From Hymenobacter citatus (lineage in GTDB: Bacteria > Bacteroidota > Bacteroidia > Cytophagales > Hymenobacteraceae): a stretch of 64,000 nucleotides of DNA. The stretch spans positions 1 through 64,000 of the forward strand of contig NZ_JACSCY010000015.1 in the NCBI RefSeq assembly GCF_014333615.1, given 5' to 3'. Shown piece after piece: positions 8,736-17,656 of the stretch. The translations under genes were made by a program, and so were the position numbers. Positions within the stretch are counted from its first letter, which is position 1. Every line of letters starts with the position of its first letter. Below the pieces are notes generated by a model, which worked only from the letters and a program-made list of their open reading frames with translations, ran no database searches and was not told the DNA's origin.

Positions 8736-9341
8736 ATGTCGTCCGTCTTCCAGACCTACCTCCAGCTCGGCTTTTTCCACATCTTCAATCTGCAGGCCTA
8801 CGACCACCTAGTGTTCCTGCTGGCCTTGTGCGCGCCGTATGTGCTGAGTGATTGGCGACGGGTTGTAGCCTTGGTCACGAGCTTCACGGTGGGCCACAGC
8901 ATCACATTGGCTCTAGCTACGCTAGGCTTTGTGGAGTATAATCCGGCGCTGATTGAGAAGCTGATTCCGGTGACGATTCTCATCACCTGCGTTGTGAACA
9001 TCGTGAAGGCTGGCCGGGCCAACACCCGGCCTATTGTGGCCCCTACCCGGCGCGAGCCGCTGGTGCTTACCCTACCCAACTTGCTGGCCGCCAGCTTTGG
9101 GTTGATTCACGGGCTGGGGTTTTCGAGCTACCTGCGCGAGCTGCTGGGCCAGCAAAGCCGGCCGGTGCTGGAGCTGCTCAGCTTCAACCTGGGCGTGGAG
9201 GTAGGGCAGCTGCTGATTGTGGGCATTATCCTGCTGCTGGGGTTCCTGATCCTGCGTGGCTTCGACGCCGTGCGCCGCGACTGGGTGCTGATAACCAGTG
9301 GAGCCGCTTTGGGCGTGGCCCTCGTGCTACTTATAGGGTAG
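8736..9341 (+). CDS. HupE/UreJ family membrane protein
   Basis: 201 residues, six predicted membrane helices. FFHIFNLQAYDHLVFLLALC and FTVGHSITLALA carry the conserved histidines of the HupE/UreJ family, and FGLIHGLGFSSYLREL is the second family signature. Members are thought to move nickel or cobalt ions, but no hydrogenase or urease gene is present here and many Bacteroidota copies are orphans. A TAGCTTTG box at 8724-8731 lies only five bases before the ATG, so if it is a promoter the transcript would be leaderless. The upstream 199 bases hold no gene. Confidence 0.85.
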   Translation: MSSVFQTYLQLGFFHIFNLQAYDHLVFLLALCAPYVLSDWRRVVALVTSFTVGHSITLALATLGFVEYNPALIEKLIPVTILITCVVNIVKAGRANTRPIVAPTRREPLVLTLPNLLAASFGLIHGLGFSSYLRELLGQQSRPVLELLSFNLGVEVGQLLIVGIILLLGFLILRGFDAVRRDWVLITSGAALGVALVLLIG

Positions 9342-9449
9342 CATGGCCTGTCAGTTGAGCTGCCGGGTACCGGCCCGACGCCTTACCCCCTACCCTTTCA
9401 AAAAGCCACCGCCTGTGCAACGCAGGTGGGTCTGCACTGTCTTTTTCTC

Positions 9450-9483
9450 TTGCTGAATAGCCCACCGCTTTTCAGTAGATTTG
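9450..9483 (+). promoter_or_regulatory. Bacteroidota-type promoter of the M1 peptidase gene
   Basis: TTG at 9450-9452 and TAGATTTG at 9476-9483 with a 23-base gap match the Bacteroidota sigma consensus. The ATG follows 28 bases after the box. Confidence 0.5.
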
Positions 9484-9511
9484 CTTTCTCCCCTCCGCAT
9501 TTATTCCGACT

Positions 9512-11866
9512 ATGCTGAAACACCTTCTTCTGACGGCTGGCATGACGGCCGCAATGGTCGCGCCGGCTCTGGCCCAGAGCACCAACTCTGGCACCGATAA
9601 GTTTGCGCAGCTCGGCCCCGAGCTACCCACGCCCAACGAGTACCGCACGGCCAGCGGTGCCCCCGGCCACGCTTATTGGCAGCAGCGCGCCGACTACAAC
9701 ATTCGGGTGAAGCTGGACGACGAGAAGCAGGCCATTACGGGCTCCGAGGACATCACCTACACCAACCTTTCGCCCGACGAGCTGCCCTACCTGTGGGTGC
9801 AGCTTGATCAGAACATCATGGACAAAAACTCCATGACCACAGCCACCCAAACCAGCCAATTGCAGACGCGCATGCCGTTCCAGGCTCTCGACTACATCGA
9901 GCGGTCGGAGTTTGATGGCGGGTTTAAGATTGAGTCGGTGAGGCTGAAGGGCGCGGCGCTGAAGCACACCATCAATCACACGATGATGCGTATCGACCTG
10001 CCTACCCCTTTGAAGCCCAAGCAGTCGGTGACGTTCAGCATTGCCTGGCACTATAACATCAACGACCAGACCAAGATCAGCCAGCGCTCGGGCTACGAGT
10101 TCTTCCCCAAAGACGGCAACTACCTCTACGAGATTGCGCAGTTTTACCCCCGCATGGCCGTGTACTCGGACTTTCAGGGCTGGCAGAACAAGCAGTTCCT
10201 GGGCGCGGGCGAGTTTGCCCTACCCTTCGGTGACTACCGCGTGAGCATCACGGCCCCGTCTGACCACGTGGTGGGCGCCACCGGCACGCTGCAAAACCCC
10301 AACGACGTACTCACCAGCACCCAGCGCCAGCGTTTGAACAACGCCCAAGGCGCTCAAAAGCCCGTGCTGATTGTGACGCAGGCCGAGGCCGAGCAAGCCG
10401 AAAAAGGCAAGCCCAAAGGCACCAAAACCTGGACGTACGCTGCCAAAAACGTGCGTGACTTCGCCTGGGCGTCGTCGCGGAAGTTCATTTGGGATGCCAT
10501 GGGTATCAAGCAAGGCGGCAAGAACGTGCTGTGCATGAGCTATTACCCCAAGGAAGGCAACCCACTGTGGGGCCAGTACTCCACGGAGGTAGTGGCGCAC
10601 ACCATCAAGACCTACTCCAAGTTCACGATTCCCTACGAGTACCCAGTGGCTATATCGGTGCACGGCCCGGTGGGCGGCATGGAGTACCCCATGCTGTGCT
10701 TCAACGGTGGACGCCCTGAGGCCGACGGCACCTACTCGGCGGAGCGGAAATACGGGATGATTTCGGTGATTATCCACGAAGTGGGCCACAACTTCTTCCC
10801 GATGATTGTGAACAGCGACGAGCGCCAGTGGACGTGGATGGACGAAGGCCTGAACACGTTTGTGCAGTACCTCACCGAGCAGGAGTGGGAGCGTAACTAC
10901 CCCTCACGCCGCGGCGAGCCGCGCAACATGGTGGACTATATGAAGTCGGACCCGAGCGTGCAGACGCCGATTATGTCGAACTCGGAATCGGTGTTGCAGC
11001 TGGGCAACAACGCCTATGGCAAGCCCGCTACTGCCCTGAACGTGCTACGCGAAACAGTGATGGGCCGCGAGTTGTTCGACTACGCCTTCAAGCAATATGC
11101 CACCCGTTGGGCCTACAAGCACCCCGAGCCCGCCGATTTCTTCCGTACCATGGAAGACGCTTCGGCCGTGGACCTCGACTGGTTCTGGCGCGGCTGGTTC
11201 TACACCAATGACCACACCGACCTGAGCATCGAAGGCGTGAAGTCGTACACCGTAGACTCGAAAAACCCCGAGGTAGAAAACGCCCTGAAGCGCCAGCAGA
11301 TCAACACCGCGCCCAAGAGCATTTCGGACATGCGCAACCTGCAGGATATCCCCAAAACGCTGGTAGACAAGAAGCCAGAGTTGAAGGATTTCTACAACAA
11401 CTACGACCCACTGAATACCACCGCCGCCGATAAGCAGCGCTATCAGCAGTATGTGAAAACCCTGAAGCCCGAGCAGCAGCAACGCCTCAGCCAGGGTCTG
11501 AATTTTTACGAGGTAGACCTGAAAAACCTGGGCGGCCTGGTAATGCCCGTGATTGTGGAAATGACTTACGCCGACGGCAAGAAGGAAATAGTAAACATTC
11601 CGGCCGAAATCTGGCGCAAGAATAACGAGCACGTGACCAAGGTATTCGTAACCGAGAAGCCCGTGACGGCCTTCGTGCTGGACCCCTACCAGCAGACCGC
11701 CGACACCGACCTCTCGAACAACGCCTATCCCCGCCAGGTAGCCCCCTCGCGCTTCGAGCTGTTTGAGTACCAGCAGCGTCAGCAGCAGAACCCCATGCAG
11801 CAGCAAGTATCGATGCAGCAGAAGGAAGACAAGCCAACGAACACCAGCGCTGGCGGCACAAACTAA
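9512..11866 (+). CDS. secreted M1 family metallopeptidase
   Basis: 784 residues. A signal peptide (MLKHLLLTAGMTAAMVAPALAQ) is followed by a beta-rich N-domain and the gluzincin core. HEVGH at 422-426 supplies two zinc histidines and the catalytic Glu; Glu445 in WMDEGLNTF is the third ligand at the standard 18-residue spacing. The C-terminal third is an unusual extension rich in Gln near the end (QQRQQQNPMQQQ). Probably periplasmic and acting on peptides. It stands alone between its own promoter and a strong terminator. Confidence 0.93.
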   Translation: MLKHLLLTAGMTAAMVAPALAQSTNSGTDKFAQLGPELPTPNEYRTASGAPGHAYWQQRADYNIRVKLDDEKQAITGSEDITYTNLSPDELPYLWVQLDQNIMDKNSMTTATQTSQLQTRMPFQALDYIERSEFDGGFKIESVRLKGAALKHTINHTMMRIDLPTPLKPKQSVTFSIAWHYNINDQTKISQRSGYEFFPKDGNYLYEIAQFYPRMAVYSDFQGWQNKQFLGAGEFALPFGDYRVSITAPSDHVVGATGTLQNPNDVLTSTQRQRLNNAQGAQKPVLIVTQAEAEQAEKGKPKGTKTWTYAAKNVRDFAWASSRKFIWDAMGIKQGGKNVLCMSYYPKEGNPLWGQYSTEVVAHTIKTYSKFTIPYEYPVAISVHGPVGGMEYPMLCFNGGRPEADGTYSAERKYGMISVIIHEVGHNFFPMIVNSDERQWTWMDEGLNTFVQYLTEQEWERNYPSRRGEPRNMVDYMKSDPSVQTPIMSNSESVLQLGNNAYGKPATALNVLRETVMGRELFDYAFKQYATRWAYKHPEPADFFRTMEDASAVDLDWFWRGWFYTNDHTDLSIEGVKSYTVDSKNPEVENALKRQQINTAPKSISDMRNLQDIPKTLVDKKPELKDFYNNYDPLNTTAADKQRYQQYVKTLKPEQQQRLSQGLNFYEVDLKNLGGLVMPVIVEMTYADGKKEIVNIPAEIWRKNNEHVTKVFVTEKPVTAFVLDPYQQTADTDLSNNAYPRQVAPSRFELFEYQQRQQQNPMQQQVSMQQKEDKPTNTSAGGTN

Positions 11867-11883
11867 ACGTGTTTTTACCCTGC

Positions 11884-11921
11884 AAAAAGCGTCCGCTCCT
11901 ACCAGAGCGGACGCTTTTTTT
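11884..11921 (+). terminator. terminator of the M1 peptidase gene
   Basis: 15-bp perfect stem AAAAAGCGTCCGCTC with a 6-nt loop (CTACCA) and a T-run. Confidence 0.9.
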
Positions 11922-11993
11922 ATAAGCCAGTGCAACGTCTTTATCTTCCTTATACTCTCCTTTTTATCTACTCTACTATCCTACCGCATCAAT

Positions 11994-12419
11994 ATGAAAA
12001 ACACAGTACTCCTTGTTCTTTCTTGGCTTAGTCTAGTCAGCTTGGGAAGCTGTACGGAAGCCCCTCCGCAGTGCATCCCTGGCATTGTAGTAGGTACCAC
12101 CTGCACAGGGGGTTATCTGATACAGATAGATGAGAAATATCCGATTGGTCAGGCGCTACAGTTTAGTGGCGATGGGAGCACGAATAGCCTTCCTGGACCA
12201 GCGGCAACACCTGCTACTTATACCAATGTAATTGAGGTTTTTGGTTTGTACGACCCTGCTATTTTGCGCGGCAAGCAACTGTACTTTCAATTGCGCGAGC
12301 CGAAAGCAGATGATGCTCTACCCCACTACTGCACCGCCAATGTGATAGGGTATACCGCACCGCAGTTTGTCGTTACAAATTACGCTGATACTTCCTGTTA
12401 CGCTTTTGCGGCTGAGTAG
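11994..12419 (+). CDS. small secreted lipoprotein, unknown function
   Basis: 141 residues from ATG 11994; the frame is open further upstream but only through the terminator. MKNTVLLVLSWLSLVSLGSC is a lipoprotein signal with the lipobox Cys at about residue 20. The mature part holds several Cys (CIPGIVVGTTC, HYC, SCYAF) that may form disulphides. No domain recognised. Lower G+C than the neighbours. Confidence 0.7.
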   Translation: MKNTVLLVLSWLSLVSLGSCTEAPPQCIPGIVVGTTCTGGYLIQIDEKYPIGQALQFSGDGSTNSLPGPAATPATYTNVIEVFGLYDPAILRGKQLYFQLREPKADDALPHYCTANVIGYTAPQFVVTNYADTSCYAFAAE

Positions 12420-12473
12420 CCCGCTACTTTTGCGTGCCTTACGTAGAGGAAGTTCCACTCATATCGTTTTCTC

Positions 12474-12848
12474 ATGGGACTACTCGACGGCCTTCTCGGC
12501 AACGCATCCGAAAAAGACGCGCAGGAATTACAGCAGCAACTCAACCGAATTCTGGCTTCCGGCGAGCGAATTGAGCACGCCTACGCCATCATCCGCGACC
12601 AGCTTATCTTCACCAACAAGCGCCTGATCCTGGTAGACAAGCAGGGCATGACGGGTAAGAAACAGGAATTCCTGAGCGTGCCCTATCGCAGCATCGAGCG
12701 GTTTTCGATGGAAACCGTAGGGCATTTCGACCTCGAATCGGAGTTGAATATCTGGGTGCGCGGGCAGGACGAGCCCATTCGCAAAACCTTCCGCAACGAC
12801 AAGAGTGTGTACGATATCTACCGCGCGCTGGCAGAGTACGCGCTGTAA
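12474..12848 (+). CDS. bacterial PH-domain protein
   Basis: 124 residues. After a short helix (GLLDGLLGNASEKDAQELQQ) comes a single bacterial pleckstrin-homology-like fold with the features IIRDQLIFTNKRLILVD and FLSVPYRSIERFS, as in the YvbH/bPH_1 group. Cytosolic; function in Bacteroidota unknown. A TACTTTTG box at 12425-12432 with TTTTG at 12404-12408 upstream is a plausible promoter. A large palindromic repeat follows the gene. Confidence 0.85.
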   Translation: MGLLDGLLGNASEKDAQELQQQLNRILASGERIEHAYAIIRDQLIFTNKRLILVDKQGMTGKKQEFLSVPYRSIERFSMETVGHFDLESELNIWVRGQDEPIRKTFRNDKSVYDIYRALAEYAL

Positions 12849-12864
12849 GCTGCTCAAAAAAGCA

Positions 12865-12962
12865 AGAACGTCATCTCGACCAGCGGGAAAATCTCGCGTG
12901 CTGAGGTAGGATATAATTACCGGAGCACGCGAGATTTCTCCCGCTGGTCGAGATGACGTTCT
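12865..12962. repeat. intergenic palindromic element (TCATCTCGACCAGCGGGA family)
   Basis: Arms 12865-12902 and 12924-12962 are complementary over 38 of 39 positions (one single-base gap), around a 21-nt loop. It lies between the converging PH-domain and GH30 genes. The arm begins AGAACGTCATCTCGACC. Its sequence differs from the GTCATCCTGA family found at 27074, 31456, 34804, 45124 and 55587, though the layout is the same. Confidence 0.9.
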
Positions 12963-13000
12963 GTTTAGTAATCCTATCTACCTACTTTGCTGTCTACCTC

Positions 13001-14458
13001 CTACCACACATACGTACCTACAGAGCCTCCCTCTAGGGTTACTTGCAAATCCTTGCCGCGATATTTCACCACAAAGGTTTGAGGGTTGCTGCTGGTATTC
13101 AATACAATCAGCACTTTCTGGCCACTAGGATTTTTGAAGCCCACATTGGGTAGGTTGCTAGGCACGCTGGTATTAATACGCACCGAGCCGGGCCGCACAA
13201 ACTTAGCCGCCTGTGCGATGATGTAGTAAGCTGGGTTACGCGTTACGGAGTTGCCTGCAATGGTCACGGCGGGTAGGCACTCGGTGCAGCCGCCAGGCGT
13301 GTGCGGGCCATTGCTGGGGTCGGCGGCCAGGTTCCACTCCAGCACGTTGCGCGACCAGTTCCGCGTGGCCCCGATAATAAGGTTATTCACGTGCCAGCTC
13401 AGGTCTCCAGCGAAGTTGCCGGGGGCACCCACCCATTGCTCGGTGAAGTAGACGTTTTTATCGGGGTAGGCATTGTGCACCGACGATAGCGCCTCAATAC
13501 TACCAGCGTAGAGGTGAAACGCTGAGCCATCGACATACTGCCGCGTCTGGGCATCGGCCAGCACGGCTAGCGGGTAGTCGGTACGGTCGGTGTTGTGGTC
13601 GTAGAGAATGATTTTGGTGGTTAGCCCCGCCGATTTTAGCGCTGGCCCAACGTTATCTTTGATGAAGGTGGCCTGCTCCGTGGCCGTCATCGACATACTG
13701 GGATTGTTATCCGGGTTCAGCGGCTCATTTTGCAGCGTAACGGCATCAATAGTCACGCCCTCCGCTTTCATACCCTGCACATACTTCACGAAATACTGCG
13801 CGTAGGCATTGTAAAACTCCGGTTTCAGGGAGCCGCCTTTGCTATTGCCATTGTTCTTCATCCAGGTAGGCGGCGACCAAGGCGAGCCCAGAATTTTGAT
13901 GCTGGGATTGATAGTCAGAATCTCTTTTAGCACCGGCAGCAAGTGCTGACGGTCGGGGTCGAGGCTGAACTTGGTAAGCTGAGGATCGGTTTGGCCAGCC
14001 GGCAGATCGTCGTAGCTGAATACCTGCGTATCTAGGTCCGACGCGCCGATACTCACACGCAGGTAGCTGGTACCGATGTTGTTGGCATCGGTGGCAAACA
14101 GCTCTTTCAGTAGCGCCGCCCGCTCGGTGGCGCCCATTTGGTGCAGCACGTAGGCGCTGCCGCCCGTCAGCGTAAAGCCAAAGCCATCGATGCTTTGGTA
14201 GGTTTGCGTGGTGTCTACCGTAATGGTTGGCAAGGTATTGTTAGCAGCCGGCGTGGCGAAGTTCAGCGTCAGGGGCTGCTTTTGAAACAAGACGGTTTTG
14301 TTGGCCGTGGTGAGCCACAGCGCCACCTGCGACGGGCCAGTAGGCGTGGGCGGGGTAGGCGATGGGGGTGCGGGTTGAGCATCATCGTTCCCGCTATTGG
14401 AGCAGCTGCTCAGTCCTACCCCGGCCGCCAGCACCATCGCCCAGAATGCCTTATTCAT
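13001..14458 (-). CDS. GH30 family glycoside hydrolase, lipoprotein (copy A)
   Basis: 485 residues from ATG 14458. MNKAFWAMVLAAGVGLSSC is a lipoprotein signal, followed by a Pro/Thr-rich linker (about 27-45). The catalytic barrel has the acid/base Glu245 in LQNEPL and the nucleophile Glu340 in YFTEQWVG, then the C-terminal beta-sandwich of GH30. Family members cut beta-glucosidic bonds (glucosylceramide, beta-1,6-glucan). With SusCD upstream, beta-1,6-glucan is an attractive guess but not proven. It is the last gene of the locus and a tandem paralogue of 14552-15985. Confidence 0.92.
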   Translation of the reverse strand: MNKAFWAMVLAAGVGLSSCSNSGNDDAQPAPPSPTPPTPTGPSQVALWLTTANKTVLFQKQPLTLNFATPAANNTLPTITVDTTQTYQSIDGFGFTLTGGSAYVLHQMGATERAALLKELFATDANNIGTSYLRVSIGASDLDTQVFSYDDLPAGQTDPQLTKFSLDPDRQHLLPVLKEILTINPSIKILGSPWSPPTWMKNNGNSKGGSLKPEFYNAYAQYFVKYVQGMKAEGVTIDAVTLQNEPLNPDNNPSMSMTATEQATFIKDNVGPALKSAGLTTKIILYDHNTDRTDYPLAVLADAQTRQYVDGSAFHLYAGSIEALSSVHNAYPDKNVYFTEQWVGAPGNFAGDLSWHVNNLIIGATRNWSRNVLEWNLAADPSNGPHTPGGCTECLPAVTIAGNSVTRNPAYYIIAQAAKFVRPGSVRINTSVPSNLPNVGFKNPSGQKVLIVLNTSSNPQTFVVKYRGKDLQVTLEGGSVGTYVW

Positions 14459-14551
14459 TATCGAGCACTTCATATAACATTGGAACAGCAATGAAAATAG
14501 GGAAGGTTTGCACCTCCCCTACCCTCTGGTTTATGGATACCGCTACTAGGC

Positions 14552-15985
14552 CTACCACACGTAAGTGCCGGCCGCGCCAGCCGCCAGCGTCGCGCTTGCC
14601 GTCTTATCGTGGTAGCGGATGCCGAACGTTTGCGGCGTTTTCTGGTCGTTCTGCACCAGTAACACGGTTTGCCCGGTAGGCGTGCGGAACGCTACGTTCG
14701 GCAGCGTGCCTTCGGCCGTGGAGGCAATACGGACCGAGCCCGGCCGCACAAACTTGCTACCATGCGCAATGGTATAGTAGGCCACGTTCCGTTGCACTTG
14801 GTTGCCATTTAGCGTGATGGCGCCCAGGCACTCGGTGCAGCCGCCGGGCGTGTGGGGGTTCTGCTCAGGGTCGGCAGCTAGGTTCCACTCCAGCACCGTT
14901 TTGGCCCAATTGCGGGTAGCCCCAATCATCAGCGTTTTCATGTGCCAGCCCAGGTTATCCTCAAATTTGGACTTCGACCCTACCCATTGCTCCGTGAAGT
15001 AGACATTCTTCTCAGGGTAGGCGTCGTGGACTTTTGACAGCGCCTCGATAGGACCAGCGTAGAGGTGAAACGCTGAGCCATCGACATACTTGCGCGCCTC
15101 GGGGTCGTTGAGGATGGTAAGGGGGTAGTCGGGCCGGTCGGCGTTGTGGTCGTAGGTGATAATCTTCGTGTCGATTTTCGCGGCTTCGAAAGCTGGTCCC
15201 AGGCTTTTTTTGATAAACTCGGCCTGTTGCTCGGCCAGCATGAGCAGGCTGGGGTTGTTGCCGGGGTGCAGGGGTTCGTTCTGCACCGTAATAGCATCCA
15301 TGCGGATTCCTTCGGCTTTCATACCCTGCACATACTTCACGAAGTACTGCGCGTAGGCCTCGTAGTACTCTGGTTTCAGCGAGCCGCCTTTGCTGTTGCC
15401 GTTGGTCTTCATCCAGGTAGGCGGCGACCAGGGCGAGCCCAGAATTTTGATGCTGGGATTGATAGTCAGAATCTCTTTTAGCACTGGAATCAGATCCTTG
15501 CGGTCGGGCGCCAGGCTGAACTTGGTAAGCTGTGAATCGGTCTGGCCTTCGGGTACATCGTCGTAGCTGAACACCACCGGATCGAGGTCCGAGGCGCCAA
15601 TGCTCACGCGCAGGTAGCTTACGCCAATGCTACCATCAGCCTTTGGGTCGAACAGCTCCTTCAGCAGGGCCGTGCGCTCGGCCTGGCCCATTTGGTGCAG
15701 CAGGGTAGCGCTACCGCCCGTGAGGCAATACCCAAAGCCATCAATGCTCTGAAACTTCTGGTTATCGTCTACTTCAATGGTGGCGGGGGTAGCATTAGTA
15801 GCCGTGAATTTCAACGTATTCGGCTGACGCTGAAACAGCATGGCTTGGTCGGGTGTGGTAACCCATTGCGTGACGCCCGCGCTTTTGCCGGTGCCAGCCA
15901 TCGGCTGCTGGCAGCTGGTAGCGCCTGTCAGCCACGCTCCGCATAGCGCCAGCGGTAGCCACGCCTTTCGAAAATTGGTTTGCAT
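14552..15985 (-). CDS. GH30 family glycoside hydrolase, lipoprotein (copy B)
   Basis: 477 residues from ATG 15985 (MQTNFRKAWLPLALC...TSC, lipobox-type signal). The order and motifs are as in copy A: acid/base Glu237 (VQNEPL) and nucleophile Glu332 (YFTEQWVG). The two copies are collinear for nearly their full length. Around 15418-15485 the DNA is almost identical to copy A (13859-13935), much closer than the rest, which suggests gene conversion. A terminator at 16011-16061 separates it from susD, so it may need its own promoter or read-through. Confidence 0.92.
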   Translation of the reverse strand: MQTNFRKAWLPLALCGAWLTGATSCQQPMAGTGKSAGVTQWVTTPDQAMLFQRQPNTLKFTATNATPATIEVDDNQKFQSIDGFGYCLTGGSATLLHQMGQAERTALLKELFDPKADGSIGVSYLRVSIGASDLDPVVFSYDDVPEGQTDSQLTKFSLAPDRKDLIPVLKEILTINPSIKILGSPWSPPTWMKTNGNSKGGSLKPEYYEAYAQYFVKYVQGMKAEGIRMDAITVQNEPLHPGNNPSLLMLAEQQAEFIKKSLGPAFEAAKIDTKIITYDHNADRPDYPLTILNDPEARKYVDGSAFHLYAGPIEALSKVHDAYPEKNVYFTEQWVGSKSKFEDNLGWHMKTLMIGATRNWAKTVLEWNLAADPEQNPHTPGGCTECLGAITLNGNQVQRNVAYYTIAHGSKFVRPGSVRIASTAEGTLPNVAFRTPTGQTVLLVQNDQKTPQTFGIRYHDKTASATLAAGAAGTYVW

Positions 15986-16010
15986 ACAATAGGTAGGAAA
16001 GTGAGAAACA

Positions 16011-16061
16011 GAACAAAAAAAGGAGCCGGCCCGCGCCCCTAACATTGCGGAACCGGCTCCC
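16011..16061 (-). terminator. terminator between susD and the GH30 pair
   Basis: On the minus strand GGAGCCGGT pairs with GCCGGCTCC across a long loop, followed by TTTTTTT. It lies downstream of susD (stop at 16123) and upstream of GH30 copy B, and would lower expression of the hydrolases relative to SusCD. Confidence 0.75.
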
Positions 16062-16122
16062 TATCACGCCGCTGGGAAGGTGTATGCCCAGCGGACGTGA
16101 AAGCCTTGGCTATAGCAGAAAA

Positions 16123-17637
16123 TTAATATCCAGGATTCTGCTGTAGCTGTGCGTTGTTGTTAATCTCGGCCTGAGGCAAAGGAAACAGCAAATAATTGGC
16201 ATCAGGACGGTTGAGGCGTTGCTGGATAATATCCAGTGCTGTCACAGCGTGAGCCCCAGCTTCTGCTTGGTTGTGGCGGGCATAACGCAGCAGGTCGTAC
16301 CACCGCTCCCCCTCGAAAGCAAGTTCCAGACGGCGCTGCCGGTCAATCTCATCACGCATCGCCTTTTTGCTGGCATACTGCGGCGAAACAGGCGTGAGGG
16401 CCGCTAAGCCCGCACGAGTGCGCACAAGATTCAACTTTTCCAAGACATCGGCCGAGGGTCCTGCTTGTTCGTTGGCGGCTTCCGCGTACATCAGCAATAC
16501 ATCAGCGTAGCGCAAGATATACGTGTTGTCGGGGCTGTTGAAGGCGTTTGGTGCACCGGGCCACTTGTACACAAAAGGGCCCAAGTCATTAGAGCTTGCA
16601 CCTCGACTTCTACTAGAACTCAATACAAAGCTCGCATAATCACGCCGTACGTATAAAACTGTATCAACCCTCACAGTAGTAGTACTCACTCGACTCCAAC
16701 GACGGTCATTTACCGTGTCAACCACGGACGTTAGATCCGTTGGTTTCTCATTCTCTTTTGACAAGAACAGTGTTGGAATGTTGAATTTAGGGAAGGAGTA
16801 AGTAGCTGGCGGAGATGGTAGCAATAGATCGGGCAAGATGTTATTACCATCCGCATTGCCTTGGTTCTGGACTTCCAGAATTGTTTCGGACACTTTGTTC
16901 TCTGCCGGGAACAATCCTTTAAAATTTGTCACAAGAGAGTACCGACCGGTGCTGATAACCTTGTTGGCAGCCGTTACAGCTGCTCCCCATTGCCGTTGCG
17001 TTAGGTATACCTTGGCTAATAGCGAGTTCACAGCCCCATTTGTCACCCGATTTGCATTGCTGGCTGGTACAGCCGCATCAGCGGCTGTCAGGTCGGCCAC
17101 AATCTGGGTATACACTGCCTCAACCGTTGCCCGAGGTAGGGCTATAACCGATTGCTCACCGCTTTCAGTTGGCTCTAAGCGCAGCGGCACACCGCCGTAC
17201 AGCTTCACCAGATTGTAGTAGTGCAAAGCCCGCAGGAAATACGCCTCCCCTAGAATCTGTTTTCGGCGCGCCTCATCCATTGTAATGGTAGGCACATACC
17301 GGATAACTGCATTGGCCCGGTTGATACCCAGGTAGGAGTCGCGCCAGATGTTGTACACTTGGCTGGTAGTAGGCGTCCAGGAAATGCGGTCCAGCGATGC
17401 TACGTCGCCGTTGTTGCTAGTACAGTTGTCGGAGGGCATTTCGCCTACTGCAATCAAATCCTGACTATATAGGCCAGTGCCTTGCAGCGCATCGTAGGCA
17501 GCCGTTAGGCCAGCTTCGGCGTCGTCGGCGCTCTGGAAAAAGTTTTCCGGCGAAATAGAGGGTAGTGGTGGCTTATCCAGAATATCGCAGCTACCAAGCA
17601 GTACTAGGGCAAAAACGGGGATGAATATCTTTTTCAT
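16123..17637 (-). CDS. SusD/RagB family glycan-binding lipoprotein
   Basis: 504 residues from ATG 17637 (MKKIFIPVFALVLLGSC, lipobox Cys at 17). The Met at 17670 in the same frame would overlap the end of susC and lacks a signal. It contains the TPR-like SusD fold: FFQSADDAEAGLTAAYDALQ near the start and ERWYDLLRYARHN and LLFPLPQAEIN at the end. It is the surface lid that captures oligosaccharides for SusC, whose gene ends 20 bases upstream. Confidence 0.95.
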   Translation of the reverse strand: MKKIFIPVFALVLLGSCDILDKPPLPSISPENFFQSADDAEAGLTAAYDALQGTGLYSQDLIAVGEMPSDNCTSNNGDVASLDRISWTPTTSQVYNIWRDSYLGINRANAVIRYVPTITMDEARRKQILGEAYFLRALHYYNLVKLYGGVPLRLEPTESGEQSVIALPRATVEAVYTQIVADLTAADAAVPASNANRVTNGAVNSLLAKVYLTQRQWGAAVTAANKVISTGRYSLVTNFKGLFPAENKVSETILEVQNQGNADGNNILPDLLLPSPPATYSFPKFNIPTLFLSKENEKPTDLTSVVDTVNDRRWSRVSTTTVRVDTVLYVRRDYASFVLSSSRSRGASSNDLGPFVYKWPGAPNAFNSPDNTYILRYADVLLMYAEAANEQAGPSADVLEKLNLVRTRAGLAALTPVSPQYASKKAMRDEIDRQRRLELAFEGERWYDLLRYARHNQAEAGAHAVTALDIIQQRLNRPDANYLLFPLPQAEINNNAQLQQNPGY

Positions 17638-17656
17638 GGGTAGAATGAAACTCAGA

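Noticed and set aside
11045..11935. 296-codon reverse frame over the end of the M1 peptidase and its terminator
   Set aside because: Runs through a strong terminator and is antisense to a conserved gene; composition is that of a shadow frame.
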